From contig MU129204.1 of assembly GCA_014904985.1 (NCBI GenBank), forward strand, positions 10,914-36,007: a stretch of 25,094 nucleotides of DNA, read 5' to 3'. The stretch comes from Hydnum rufescens UP504 (taxonomy: Eukaryota; Basidiomycota; Agaricomycetes; Cantharellales; Hydnaceae). Position 1 is the stretch's first letter, and each line of letters begins with the position of its first letter. The notes under the pieces are model-generated. The model had not been told where the DNA came from and did no database searches. It was given only the letters and a program-made list of their open reading frames with translations. Below are positions 1 to 10,404 of the stretch, one piece after another. The translations under genes and the position numbers were made by a program.

Positions 1-775
1 GGCATCTATCGCTTGCTAGCCTGCCAGATCAACCCGAAAGTATTCCGCCCGGATCTTGCTCGTTCTCTTAAACCACCTCTCCTTTGGTCTTTCGGAATTG
101 GCCGCGATGGAGAAGGCCTCTCAAGGCAAATGAGGAGGCCTTGGGCATCTATCGCTTGCTAGCTGCAGATCAACCCGAAGTATTCCGCCCGGATCTTGCT
201 CGTTCTCTTAACCACCTCTCCTTGATCTTTCGGAATTTGGCCGGGTTATATTATGAACCAGCAATTGAGGCTTGATTTTTTTGATCTCGCTTGCTGAGCG
301 TGCTACGGTCACCTGAAGATTGCCCCGGCGGCTTGTTCTCTTGACAACCTCTCCATAAGCTTTCGAAAGTAGGCCGACATGAAGGACGCCCCAAAGGCAA
401 GATGAGCAGGCCTTGGCTCTATCACTTGCTAGCTGCAAATCAACCCGAAGTATTCGGTCCGTCTTGCTCGTTATCTTAACCACCTCTCCTTTGGCTTTTG
501 GAATTTGGCCGCGCAAGAAGAGGCCCTCAAGGCAACTGAGGAGGCCTTGGCATATATCGCTTGCTAGCGGCAGATCACCCAAAGTATTCTGCCCGGATCT
601 TGCTCGTTCTCTTAACCCCCTCTCCCTTGATCTTTCGGAATTTGGCCGTGATGAAGAGGCCCTCAAGGCAAATGAGGAGGCCTTGGGCATCTATCGCTTG
701 CTAGCTTGCAGATCAACCCGAAGTATTCGCCCGGATCTTTCTCGTTCTCTTTAACCACCTCTCCTTTGGTCTTTT
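1..775 (+). pseudogene. Frameshifted TPR array (tail of a TPR protein)
   Basis: The stretch holds five or more copies of a repeat of roughly 138 bp (46 residues), seen as short pieces such as LLAADQPEVFRPDLARSLNH and EEALKANEEALGIYRLLA spread over all three plus frames. The pattern (paired helices, EEAL at the start, DQPEVF..DLARSL in the middle) is that of tetratricopeptide repeats in agaricomycete proteins, which usually serve as protein-binding scaffolds. Single-base gains and losses break the frame between nearly every unit, often inside CCC, TTT or AA runs. Units are almost identical in bases to those at 23935-25094, so the two arrays share recent ancestry or exchange sequence. The N-terminal part of this gene would lie left of the window. 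It could be a dead copy of a gene-C-like protein or a live gene with assembly errors. Confidence 0.75.
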
Positions 776-780
776 CGGAT

Positions 781-1690
781 AAATCATTCTTCTTTCCCCC
801 ATCGATTCTCTCCTATCGCGGATTTCCATTCTTACATTATTCGATGTGCAGCCCCTTGCATCACCTACTCAAATAGACAAGGACCTCGTGGCGGTCGTGG
901 GTGAAGTCCAACTGGGGTTGAATTCATATCTGGAGGTGGGATCAGACAATTCGGATATGGAATGAGGTGGATGGAAGGGGTAACGGAGCCTATCATACAA
1001 AACGCATGCAGCGGTAAGACTCCACAAATGTTCCTGTGACTTTTCCTGATCGTTCCTGCTTTCGTATCTAGTGATTCTCAACGATATACACTGGGGACGC
1101 ACGATTCGTTCTTATTATCAAAGGTCGCTAACGTGGCCGCAAGAAGAACATAGAGTTAAACTGCGGGGAATGGACATATAATCCGGAAGTTAGCAAGATC
1201 GAACGGTATGTTTGAACCTGCGACCCTGTGCTGGATTCATCTTGTTCATTTCACACGTCGACATCTGCCGAAATCGATTTATAACGCAGCTAAAACTTAA
1301 GCCGACGATGCTGGATGCGCAAAGAGTCAAGGAAGAGCGGCGGCAGAAACATTCGAGAGCGGGAGAAACAAAGCCAAGGCGGAGCGGCGTAAGGTCGTTG
1401 GGGCCGAGCAATCGTGATTCCAATTTTCTCTTTGTGACCTACAAGGGGAAATATCATTAATTCTCTGAGGCGACGCGATTTCCTGAACATGTGGATGACC
1501 GCAGCTCTGGAAACTGAACGATTATCGATGGTTCAATGTCTTCTCATCCCTTGTCATCAGAACGATATAATAAGGCGTGATTATTGGGGGTCCTTCTAGT
1601 TAGTGTGAACATCATGCACTGCCCAGGACGCAAGATGCATCCGCGTTGTTATTCGCTCGTGGCCAACAAGTCAGAAGAAGGACAAATCCT
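781..1690. other. No clear gene; one possible exon-intron-exon fragment
   Basis: No recognisable family is encoded. At 850-1130 there is a short open stretch (frame containing DKDLVAVVGEVQLGLNSY) that shifts frame near 960. It is followed by a well-formed candidate intron of 58 bp at 1014-1071 (GTAAGA donor, TATCTAG acceptor), the same size as the introns of the genes further right. This suggests a remnant of a spliced gene on the plus strand, but I cannot name it. From 1130 to 1690 I see nothing supportable. Confidence 0.25.
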
Positions 1691-1995
1691 TATTGCAACC
1701 AGCCCCATCCTTGAAGAAAGCCAACTGCAATGACTTGAAACCAAGTTGAGGGGAGATGGATAGATGGCCAATGGCGCACCCAATGAGAAACACTAAATGC
1801 TGGAGGGCTCGTGGCTTCCCCGTAGCTTAGCTTTATGTGACGCAAATCCCCATCAATACAAACCAATCCTCGAGTCCACCTCATCCCATTCATCCGCCCC
1901 AGATCCAACGCAAGCCTTACATACGTTCGCCGACATCTCCGTAAATACAGGTGGGTGCCTAATTAGGATCATTTTACATCACGGGCGATTTGGAC

Positions 1996-2896
1996 CTAGT
2001 GTCGGGCTTGAGATCGCCAGTGTACACCCAACCGAATTCGATGTACATCATCCCAACGCATGCATCCCCTTTCCTTCCCGCTCCTTTCGCCTCGTCGATG
2101 ATGTTGGTAGTACCCAATCCTCGTCCCTGGTTGGATAGACGCCTCCCGCAAGAAACTAGGCATCCCTGTATCGTCCAAGTCTAACAAAGTTTGCACCTGT
2201 GCATCGGCTGCCACCACGTCCGGAACGGAATATGCGTCGTACATTGCGCTGGCCAGTACTCCACGTGCCCGATTTGCTGCCCAACCTGAGGTGTAGACAC
2301 TTCGGAAAAGCCCACCAGATACGCCGTACACTCTCCCAGAGACATTTCGCGCGTGGGCGATGGATGGTTCGTACGATCTGTCCGTAATCCTGCTCGTGTG
2401 AAGAGCGAGGTCGTGACGGAATGAGGAGACACAAAATAGTCCGATCGGTGTCCCAACGACGTGACGATCGGCACCGTGCCTTGTGTCTCGCTCTCGCCTA
2501 TCCTCCGTGCTCGATCACGCTCACCCAGCGTATTGATATCATGCACAATGGCACCATCGGGGGACGAAGAACATCACGGTGATCGGGGAAATTGAATAGA
2601 AATCGTCTTGGTGTAGCTTGAGGTGGATCTTCGGCGAGAATTCGGGATTGTTGAATTGGCAAGGAGGGAGGATAGGATGAGGTCCATCGGGGCCACAGGT
2701 GAATTCAGCAGTTCGTGAAGCTCTGTCGCTGTGATGGAAATTTGGGACGACCCACGTCTTGAGACGACATCTACATGCCGAATCGACGAAGAGTTGAGCT
2801 AGTCTATAATTTCCACACATATATCAAGAGGCGATCGGTTGGCTAGTAAGAGTCATGCAATGTCGAGAAAGACGTTGCCATGAGCAATTAAAGTGA
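1996..2896 (-). pseudogene. Adrenodoxin/ferredoxin-NADP+ reductase remnant, middle to C-terminus (copy 1)
   Basis: Read on the minus strand, the pieces follow the order of mitochondrial NADPH-adrenodoxin reductase (FDXR, yeast Arh1), the flavoenzyme that passes electrons from NADPH to ferredoxin for iron-sulfur cluster and heme work. From 2896 leftward: the NADP-binding start (GNVFLDIA), the SSIRHVDVVSRRG segment, then GTVPIVTSLGHRSDY, and the C-terminal signature YTSGWAANRARGVLAS with MYDAYSVPDVVAAD, ending in a GKERG-type tail. In-frame stops and frame changes (near 2858, 2810, 2700 and 2330) rule out function. The NAD(P)-site reads HGNVFLD where the family usually has GxGNVxLD. The N-terminal FAD half is absent; a peptidase fragment sits in its place. 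Family assignment is from remembered family pattern, not a search. Confidence 0.68.
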
Positions 2897-3393
2897 CATG
2901 TCGGGTGTTTTAAAAGTGACGACGAAGAGCTCGGTGCCATCTTCCGTAGTCCACTTGCTGTGGCCATTAATGTGATCAAGAACACCGACGAGACGAGCTC
3001 CTCTTGAAATCTCACCGTTGAGTCAATGAGATAGTTCTCATTGAAATTTTTCTGCGCGAATGCAAGTCAAGATGTGCGAACAGTTGGCCGGAAATGACGC
3101 TGATAGAGAACAGAGCAAGTTTTAGAAAGATCTTTCTTGAGCTTTGGATAATTTACACGGTTAGAGGAGTATAGTTGGGATTGGATAAGAGCGCACGATT
3201 TCAATTGGGCACAGGTCTCTTCGGGGAGATCAAGATGACTCCTCGTTCCCTCCAAAAGCATCTTTTCGACAAGACAGATGTCTTCAGAAGTGAGTCTCTG
3301 ACCTGAACTATCCATGAGGGCCTTGGCATCTTTCAGGGCGTCGCGCGGGCCACATTCTGAAAAATGGCTGGAGAGAGGTTGATGAGGGAGCAA
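2897..3393 (-). pseudogene. M3 oligopeptidase (thimet/saccharolysin-like) fragment
   Basis: On the minus strand, 3393 to 3067 reads as one open frame containing GPRDALKDAKALMD and SEDICLVEKMLLEG followed by LDLPEETCAQLKS. This matches the helical domain of M3 zinc oligopeptidases (Prd1/thimet type), where an LxPE turn follows the EKM helix. Further left, 2985-2900 carries HSKWTTEDGTELFVVTFKTP in another frame, the region just after the NLNE segment of the family (FNENYL is visible near 3045). The zinc site HExxH lies further C-terminal in real M3 enzymes and is absent, so this is a non-catalytic scrap. It runs directly into the reductase remnant at about 2896. The assignment rests on order and pattern of several short blocks; a profile search would settle it. 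Confidence 0.55.
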
Positions 3394-3399
3394 GGGGAA

Positions 3400-4140
3400 A
3401 GCTGTGGGAAAACGCCATTCAATTCCCTGCTAGATCCGAGGGACAACTACAGAGTTCTCATGGGTGAACCGAGTAGAAGATTCAGGAGTATCGAGACGCG
3501 TCTGGGACGGAAATTGCCCAACACGCCCACGTCCTACCGATTCCAGCCGCTTGCTCCAAGAAACCTACCCTAGGTTTTCCGTATCCAAATTTCCAAGTCC
3601 CTTGTTTCTGCTTCCAATCTCAATTCTAGCCACCCTCAGTTTCGCCAGACAAACTTCCATGCCGCGTCGTCCAGATCTCTCTTACTGTCACTTACAGAAC
3701 TCCTAGGATAGCGTCCTGTGACAACTTGTTCGACATTTTCGAAGACTTTCAGTCCTACTTCCGTGGGGTGGCTCTTTTAAGAACCCTGCTCCCATCACCG
3801 CGATCGTCCTGCACACACGATCTATTCGCACTTTCGACTCCTACACATCACTTACTGGCAGACCACCGCTATATACCGCTCAGGAAACAAGGACATGCAT
3901 CACCAAATCTCTGACAGGCCTTTCGAGGAGAAAGGGAATCAAAAGCTATTGAAACGCACTCAGTTTTCCGTGGTCATATTCGGCGATTTGTGGCAAAAAG
4001 ATCCACTAACAAGATGGCTGGTGATACTCACTGGAGAACGGTATTGCGGAATGGGAAAATGGCAATGCTGGGGGCCCCGATGAGCAATCATTTTTTTCTA
4101 GAGAACAGAACATTTGTTGGCGGCGGTGAAGTCCACAATA
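3400..4140. other. No recognisable gene
   Basis: Short open frames occur on both strands but none shows a family pattern, consistent intron structure or repeat relationship with the rest of the window. A pyrimidine-rich stretch at 3580-3680 and one near 4090 ending in TTTTTTTCTAG look like intron ends or 5' leaders but have no clear partner. Confidence 0.3.
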
Positions 4141-4257
4141 TGACTTTCCATGCATGAGTTTGGAACTCCATTACAGATATACATATATAGAAACAAAATT
4201 GTCTCAGTTGATCGGAAGCTTGAGAACAGCCTCAAGTTTCTCGGGACGAGCACTCAA

Positions 4258-4470
4258 ATGGCAACCGTCTACGTTGCCGGGAAGTATTGGTCGACAGAGC
4301 CGGGTGTTGTTGATCACGCACGAAAACTGGGCTTTGGGATTGTGGAGGAAAATGGGACTGACCTCGAGGTCAAAGATCCAGTTGGGGGGCTTCGAGTTGG
4401 GCACAATAATGGCAAGAAAGTTGTGGTGGAAAGCAAGAAACGGGGGCGACCACGGAAACCGAAGCAGTGA
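4258..4470 (+). CDS. Small basic protein or fragment with a C-terminal AT-hook
   Basis: An open frame ends at a TGA at 4468-4470. The most plausible internal start is the ATG at 4258 (MATVYVAGKYW, 70 residues); the same frame is open to an ATG at 4150 (106 residues). The C-terminus, ESKKRGRPRKPKQ, contains the GRP core flanked by basic residues that defines an AT-hook, a minor-groove DNA-binding motif typical of chromatin proteins and some transposon proteins. The rest is not recognised. It lies between reductase and peptidase fragments, so it may be another captured gene end rather than a complete gene. Convergent with the minus-strand reductase piece at 4545-5335. Confidence 0.4.
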   Translation: MATVYVAGKYWSTEPGVVDHARKLGFGIVEENGTDLEVKDPVGGLRVGHNNGKKVVVESKKRGRPRKPKQ

Positions 4471-4544
4471 AGAAGTGCCTTATACATATAGATGTTGGTG
4501 ACTTATAGCTATTTTCTTGTTATTTCTTGTTATTTCTCCAATAT

Positions 4545-5335
4545 AAATTGCACTTGGAATGGTTCCCCATACATGTTGTCTGCCGTATTGAGATTATACA
4601 TAATGGTACAACAGGAAGACAAGGAAGATTGTGGTATGTCATCGGAGAAATCGAATGGGAAACGTCTTCGGTGTACTTCGAGGTGAATCTTTAGGACCTT
4701 CGGAAAGAAGGGCGAGAATTCGGGAGTCTTGGCGTGATGGTCCTGGCGAGGAAAGATCTGGGAAGAGATGGGGTCGATCGAGGCCGCAGGTAAATTAAGC
4801 AGTTCGCAAAGCCCCTTGGCTTTAAAGGAAACTTGGGACGGCCCATGTCTTGAGACGATATCAATATGCCGAATGGACGAGGACTTAAGTCGGTCTATAA
4901 CTTCCACAGGTATATCAAGGGGCGATGGCTTGTCAGCGTCGGATAGTAAGAGTCGTGCAACGTCGAGAGAGGTGTTGGCATCACCAACTAAAGTGATGTA
5001 TGTAGTGGTAGATAGTGGCGGTGGCGGTGGACTACGTGGGTGGCCGGTGTCCCAATGCTCTTCAAGAACGCACCCGAACTATGCCCTTCCAAGGAATGAC
5101 ACTGAGCTGGGGTGAATACTTGGCTGTCGATTTTAGGAGATCATCACCTTGATGGACTCCATCTCCTTGTGGTACCCCCTGGAAGCAGTTCTCCGTCGCA
5201 TAGCACTGGCCCAAAAGAACGACGATAAGAAAGACCCGAGTACCCCACAAAAGTTTAGGTCCTCTCACCTGGTCGAAAGTTCATTGGATCGTTGGAGGAC
5301 ACCGTATGGCATATGTATATGCCGCGCGGAGAAGA
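4545..5335 (-). pseudogene. Adrenodoxin/ferredoxin-NADP+ reductase remnant, N-terminal to middle part (copy 2)
   Basis: The minus strand from about 5085 to 4590 is one open frame. It covers the segment before the NADP site (EEHWDTGHPRSPPPPP), the NADP-binding motif (TLVGDANTSLDVARLLLSDA), the SSIRHIDIVSRHGPSQVSF segment and LCELLNLPAASIDPI. These follow the order seen in FDXR/Arh1. Further upstream in other frames lie SPQLSVIPW (family: IPGE region) and PYGV (family: VRYGVAPDHP) near 5310, so frameshifts separate the N-terminal parts. It aligns base for base with copy 1 over 4570-5000 against 2535-2890. The C-terminal half is missing, the complement of what is missing in copy 1. The true NADP-site glycines are partly changed (GDAN for GxGN). 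Non-functional. Confidence 0.66.
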
Positions 5336-5925
5336 CCTAAGAGGGAATGAGTTATTCTCTCTTCGGGTATATCAGACAGCATCCACAACTAGACAATCGA
5401 GACAAACCTGAGATAAAGGCAACCATAAAACCGATCATGCCTATGGGCGCATCACCTGATGGGCCACAGTAAAGCACGAATTGCTCAAGAGACCGGACAA
5501 GGTGATTCTTTGGTTATAGCCGTCCTAAGAACGATCCCGAATTCAAAACCAACTGCGCCTCCAGGATATGCCCAAAATGCCTGGCCAGGTTGACGCTGTC
5601 GCCTTCTTGGGAAGAGTATAGCTTCCCTCATAAATCGCACCAAGCATTTGTCATAACTCCACTTTGACCTAAACAAAAGAACCGTCCTTGAGATTGTCGA
5701 TTTTCTGTTTTGCCTGTCAAGGTTCACGATCGAAGACCGTATGTAGGTGAAATTTCTCTGCTGGTTGGTAGTGGGTGATCCTCTCGCTACCAGGCGAAGG
5801 CCGAGTATATGCGTATCGTCGCTAGGAGAGGAGAAAATGAAGATCTAATTGGTTAAGAGGAGAAGGTCCAGAGGAAATAAGAGGAGGTAAATCAGCAATC
5901 AACCTTTGGTATCAGAAGACGGAAA
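5290..5925. repeat. Dispersed repeat R0, copy 1
   Basis: This stretch aligns collinearly with 8085-8570: shared blocks include TATATGCC..GCGGAGAAGA at the left edge, GACAAACCTGAG, ATGCCCAAAA/ACGCCCAAAA..CTGGCC, and TTTTCTGTTTTG. Identity is patchy with many small indels, so the copies are old. Neither copy encodes a recognisable protein. The left edge abuts the reductase remnant in this copy and the truncated end of repeat R2 in the other. Confidence 0.55.
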
Positions 5926-6544
5926 GTCCGATATTGGACTATTGTGTAGGCCATTACAATGATTTTGGTGAGTTTCTCAGCCAAAGCTCAAGCAACCAGT
6001 TGGCATGGGCGTGAGAACAAATACAGACCAAAACTACCTCAAGGAGCCATAGCAGCCACGAATTAATCGACCACCTATTACAAGCTTTCGAAATCATCAG
6101 CGGCCGTCTACTAGGAAAATGCCGCTCCCGATCTCTGATGCTAATGTTTTCCGATATTTACGGATCGTGGGGTGGCCAATGTCAGCGTCCTGGTGGGTAG
6201 GATACGTAGTGAGTCGCTTCACGTGTTCCCTGTCGACCGCCAGTGGAGCCCTCCCCAATAAATTCCTCTACTGATCCAAGATTACTGCGAATTGCCGAGA
6301 AGATCGCCACGATCAAAACGCCAAGCTCGTTCGGGACGGTTAGGCGGTACTGGCGGGTTTTGACCAGTGATAGCATGCAGGACAAGAGTAAATGAGTCCG
6401 ATGTAGTGGATTAAATGGGGGTGGAGAGATGTGAGGGGCCGCCGGGCGGCTGCGGGTGCGCGGCGATCCGTTTGTCTTGAGCGACGGTAGGGACATTACG
6501 TCGCATTGACCCGCCGCTAGCGCGTTGGGATCATGGAAGGAGCG
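5926..6544. other. No recognisable gene
   Basis: A 135-codon minus-strand open frame covers 6182-6589, but its composition (proline/arginine/serine-rich, no motif) and its overlap with the start of repeat R1 argue against a gene. Nothing else stands out. Confidence 0.3.
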
Positions 6545-7150
6545 TTGTAAGGGAATTCGATAATTCAGATTGATGACGTTCGCGCGCATCAGATGTACGA
6601 ATGGTTTAAGAGGGAGAACGGTTGGAAGTTGGGGGTCTTCATGGCGCGGTGGGCACTTGCGATGAGGAGGGCAAACTTCTGGCTCCCTGAAGCCGAGCGG
6701 AGTAGTTCGAGAGGATCACAAAATCGAATCTGGACGTTCATTTAGGCTCCTAATTCGTTCGCATATCACGACGAAGCCGTAATCCCAGTCGTGGTGCACC
6801 TCAATCAGTGGAAACGGTTCTATTTTGGATCTTTTGTGACAAAAAGTACCTGTATGAGGCTGGGGTGCTTAACCGCAGTCTGACGCTCATTAATGTGTAA
6901 GGGTTCGACCATTAGGTAGCTGCCTAAAGGTTGAGATCTACAGTCGAATGGCAACTTGTTACCTAGGTTCCTCAAGATTCCATTGATTATTGTATGGGGG
7001 TCCTGAGTCGTGACTTCTGTGGAAGACCCGCTTCTGCTCGCACCGAGACTGCTGGCTGGTAGCGAGACGAGAGCAGAAATATTTGCGAGGAGAATCTCTC
7101 TGGCTACCTGATCAATGGGGGTGTGAGTATATGCGATCAGCTAGAGCATG
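6545..7150. repeat. Block R1 of duplicated unit A
   Basis: Collinear with 10405-10865. Shared landmarks include GACGTTCGCGCGCATCAGATG / GGCGTTCGCGCGCATCAGATG, GGAAGTTGGGG..CTTCA, and TGTGACAAAA..ACCTGTATGAGGCTGGGGTGCT (6836-6870 against 10675-10710). No family is recognisable in translation. Confidence 0.6.
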
Positions 7151-7224
7151 AATTATCGGATAGGCACAGCAGCTGTGGACCACGACGATTAAGTCGAGCG
7201 GTATGTGGATAACCACACAAGCCA

Positions 7225-8096
7225 CGCGCGCCTGCTCCTCCGCACATAGCCAATAGGGGGGAACCGGGAACTCCGTCGCATTCCAGATCGGATAGATCCG
7301 AAGCTCACAAAGAGACGTGTATTGACTATATGGCTCGACGAGATGGAGTCAGAGGGGCATGGGCGAGTACAGTATTCGACGCTTGAAGAGTGGAAGCAAT
7401 AGGGGGAATAATCGATGAACTTGAGAAATGGGCGCAGCACCCAGGGGTCAGAAAACGGGTAGATGAGCCCTTCGGTCCACGAGGAGTCGAGGGATTGGAG
7501 TGTGCCCTCAAGGTTGCGAAAAAGGAAAATCGCTAGTACAGGCGCCTGGTGTACATGTCAGGACATATTAGTGAAATGGACTGGCGATTACGGAGGGGAC
7601 GCTGCTACTAAGGACAACTTCAATCTTTTAATTATGCTGGAGATTCAGGCCAAGTTCCATCATTACATGTCGGTGCCGGCCCAACTCTTTGCACCGCTTC
7701 GTATCGCTCCCGTTTCAACAGAGAGTGTCTTCCTCACGCAGACGCCTCTTCGCAGTCTGCCTAGCCTCATCTTGAATCGCACCCTTGTACATTGCTTTGT
7801 ACTTGTTCAGTGAACTTGCAGTATGGAAGTCGGGAAGTCGGGAGAAGCCTCGCATCTCTGCAGATTGATTGGCGTGGATGGCCCATACTATGAACGACGG
7901 AAGGCGATGGCTACGGCAAGTGTCGCCTTTGCCCAGTAGGTCATAGACAAGTGGGCTGGCGAGCGGGTTATTTGCCACGTGCTCATCGCGGAACAACGGT
8001 GCGTTCCGTTCCTGCTCGCTTTCTGCACAACTCCCATCTCTTGGCGTTTGGTCGTTGGTGGCAGAACAATCGCCGGACCTCCGCTCAGGTCTTTAC
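7225..8096. repeat. Block R2 of duplicated unit A
   Basis: Collinear with 10975-11795 and 17810-18640. Landmarks include CCAATAGGGGGGAACC, the segment around GGCGAGTACAGTATTCGACG, GGAGATTCAGGCCAAGTTCC, and GACCTCCGCTCAGGTCTTT at the right end. The plus-strand translation contains EIQAKFHHYMS and FAPLRIAPVSTE in all three copies, which suggests a decayed coding origin, but frames are broken in each and I do not recognise a family. In this copy R2 is cut at about 8096 and continues into R0 instead of the downstream sequence seen in B and C. Confidence 0.65.
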
Positions 8097-8570
8097 TATG
8101 TATATGCCTGCGGAGAAGAACTAAGATGGAGGGGATATTTCGGTAACAGCACTTCACAACAGGACGACGCGACAAACCTGAGAGTAAAGGCACACAATAT
8201 CCAGCATCGTACTCTGGAGTAGTTATACCGGGTGCAGAAGCACGATTCCTCGGAACGGAAGGTGACTTAATAACCGAAGAATGCGATTTAAACCACTGCC
8301 CTCCCACGATACGCCCAAAACAGCTGGCCCAGGGTTGACCTTGTCGCCTGTCTTGGTAGAGATATAGCTTCCTCAATTTGCTATATCCACTTGGCCTAAA
8401 AAACCCTCTTGAGGTGACGTTTTCTGTTTTGTGGTCACGACGAAGCGACGAGCCATTAAATTTCTCGGTATGGACTTTGAAGGCGAAAGGGCCAAAGAAG
8501 AGTTGTCGCCAAAGAAAAAGACCAATGTTAACGCAACGAGAAATAAGTAATCAGCCAATCAACTTGCCAA
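8085..8570. repeat. Dispersed repeat R0, copy 2
   Basis: Counterpart of 5290-5925. It appears to have replaced or displaced the sequence that follows R2 in units B and C. Part of it (about 8234-8262, containing CACGATTCCTCGGAACGGAA) recurs in inverted orientation at about 8784-8815 (TTCCGAGGAATCGTGCTTCTG), so a second, inverted partial copy lies about 500 bp downstream. Confidence 0.5.
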
Positions 8571-9530
8571 GATACTACGTAGATAACGAATACAGCCGAT
8601 GGGCAGAGAGCTGTTTTAGATGGGTGTGAACCGGGCACGCATTACATATTTGTGTAATTCTCCGAAGGCCAAAGCAAGGACGGATTCGGACTAGCCATAC
8701 AGACATAGCGAGGAGGGCAGTGTTTGGAAATCCTGTCATACAATCTCTATACACCCGTAAGAATAATAAATAGACGGCCCCTTCCCGTTCCGAGGAATCG
8801 TGCTTCTGCAGCCCAGGTTGGCCCATCTCTGAGCATAGTACTCTCTCTCACAGTGTTTAGCGAGTTAGTGGGGTATGCGTCAGTGTCCGCTATGGGGTGG
8901 AGTGGACCTCGATCAGACTGCTACAGATGTTTGTCGGGCCTCGTGTCCTGTGAGAAGTGCTGTTACCGATATCCTACGCATCATAACGCTCTCCTCCGGA
9001 CATCTTAATAGTGGACATTGCCCGGCAGGGCTCAAGCTCCTTCTGGGATTGGGGTATCATTGGACGGATATACCATACGGATACGCTTTGCTGAATGAGG
9101 GGTCACATTGACCATTCCACGGTGAGAGGATCTAGAGCGTTTGGTGTCGGGATGAATAGTCGGTTAGGTGCGTGAGCGGGTATATCTTTGGGGAGCCCCG
9201 GGCTCCCTGTCCAGCAGATCCCACGGCCCGCCGGGGTGCCGGTTATGTGCGCGACGGGGACTGCGTTTTGCACCCTGTGGCCGAAGGCCGCGAACGGGAT
9301 CGGTAGTCACATCCTCCTGAAGCGGCACCGATCTGCAGGCCGATCGACAGCCAGATATCCCCAAGTGCAACAAAAGGAAAGTGGTCATTCCTGTGAGGCG
9401 GTTTGAATTGGGGCATAATTATGGTTCGGGAATGTTGTTCTGTGAGTATACTTGGGGTGCCCGCCACCGCTACGTGGATGAGCGCCGCTGCAGCTGTGCA
9501 TCAAGTGAAAGCTGCACGAACCGTTGGGAA
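8571..9530. other. No recognisable gene
   Basis: Only short frames without motifs. The inverted scrap of R0 at about 8784-8815 is the only repeat relation I find. A GC-rich patch at 9190-9320 stands out from the AT-richer neighbours but shows no protein family on either strand. Confidence 0.3.
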
Positions 9531-9534
9531 CAGT

Positions 9535-9650
9535 TTAGGAGTCACTTTTAGTTGTGATGCCAACAACCTCCCTCGACGTTGCACGACTTTACTATCCGAC
9601 GCTGAGGCATCTATGTCCATGTCGCCCCGGGTGTGGATGGCATAGGACGG
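9535..9650 (+). pseudogene. Third scrap of the reductase NADP-site region
   Basis: The plus strand here repeats, with few changes, the bases that encode the NADP-binding segment in copy 2 (complement of about 4935-5005). Shared blocks are GTCACTTT..AGTTG, GTGATGCCAACA, CTCGACGTTGCACGACT and TTACTATCCGACGCTGA. The frame is broken by indels and only about 100 bp is recognisable. The opposite strand orientation relative to copies 1 and 2 shows an independent move or an inversion. Confidence 0.55.
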
Positions 9651-9779
9651 TGTTAGTAGGGGTGAGGTCAGACATCTATGGATGTCCTCTCTGAGTGCCG
9701 AATTACGTATACGCTGTGTCGGGAGAATTGGGATCATAAATAACGTCTGCCAGAAGATCTCACTGCTGCGCAGATTTCA

Positions 9780-10345
9780 ATTAGAAGGCTGGCGAATGTT
9801 GTGGCGGAGGGAGCGTTCAAGCCGGCCTTGTCGCTGCCGTTGCTTATTATTTCATGAATGACACGCATAGTTCGCACTTGGTGGAAACATGTTCTGTCTG
9901 CTTCAACCTCGATCCCTGTCCTTAAGGGGCCATTGAGAGTAGGTCCAAACCCTCTTTATGAACATGTATGAATGGTGACCCCGAGGTCACTCGATGCTTT
10001 CGGAAATAGATCATCTCCTTTCTAGGGACCAACGCGCTGTTGTGTGATAGACAATGTTCTGTATTAAAAGTGGAACTGGGCATCACCATGGACTGTGGAC
10101 GAGACAGACAGTACATGACAGTACGAGCCAGATATCAGGAGTGCTGAATGTTGAGCGAGATTCCGTTCAGACGCAGAACTGGTGGAGAAGGAGGACGGCA
10201 GAAATGAATGAGAGACGCCATGGACCCTCGAGAGTCACGAGAGAGGGAATCCAGCAAGCCTTCGTTGGGTGAGGCGATAATCTTGCAGTCAGACTCAGGA
10301 GCCTAGGCCAGAAGCGCATTCAGTGTTCAGTACCGTTTGGGACGG
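9780..10345. repeat. Block R3 of duplicated unit A
   Basis: Aligns with 12110-12510 and 18960-19575. The clearest shared stretch is AGGCTGGCGAATGTTGTGGC with TTCAAGCCGGCCTTGTCGCT, followed by TCATGAATGACA, GGTGACCCCGAGGTCACTCG-type sequence and the CCAGAAGCGCATTCAGTGTT block. No protein family seen. Confidence 0.6.
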
Positions 10346-10373
10346 GATTCTCTCTTTTTTTTTTGTGTGTGTG

Positions 10374-10398
10374 NNNNNNNNNNNNNNNNNNNNNNNNN
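10374..10398. other. Assembly gap of 25 N
   Basis: The gap directly follows a run of ten T and a short GT repeat, at the junction between unit A (ends in R3) and unit B (starts in R1). A 25-N run may be a fixed-size placeholder, so the true distance is unknown and a promoter and gene equivalent to those in units B and C could be missing here. Confidence 0.98.
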
Positions 10399-10404
10399 GG
10401 TGTA

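Noticed and set aside
208..690. 160-codon minus-strand open frame over the left TPR array
   Set aside because: Antisense of the TPR repeats; the same antisense frame recurs wherever the repeats do (for example 24468-24662).
6182..6589. 135-codon minus-strand open frame
   Set aside because: No motif, and it runs into repeat R1, whose other copy does not preserve the frame.
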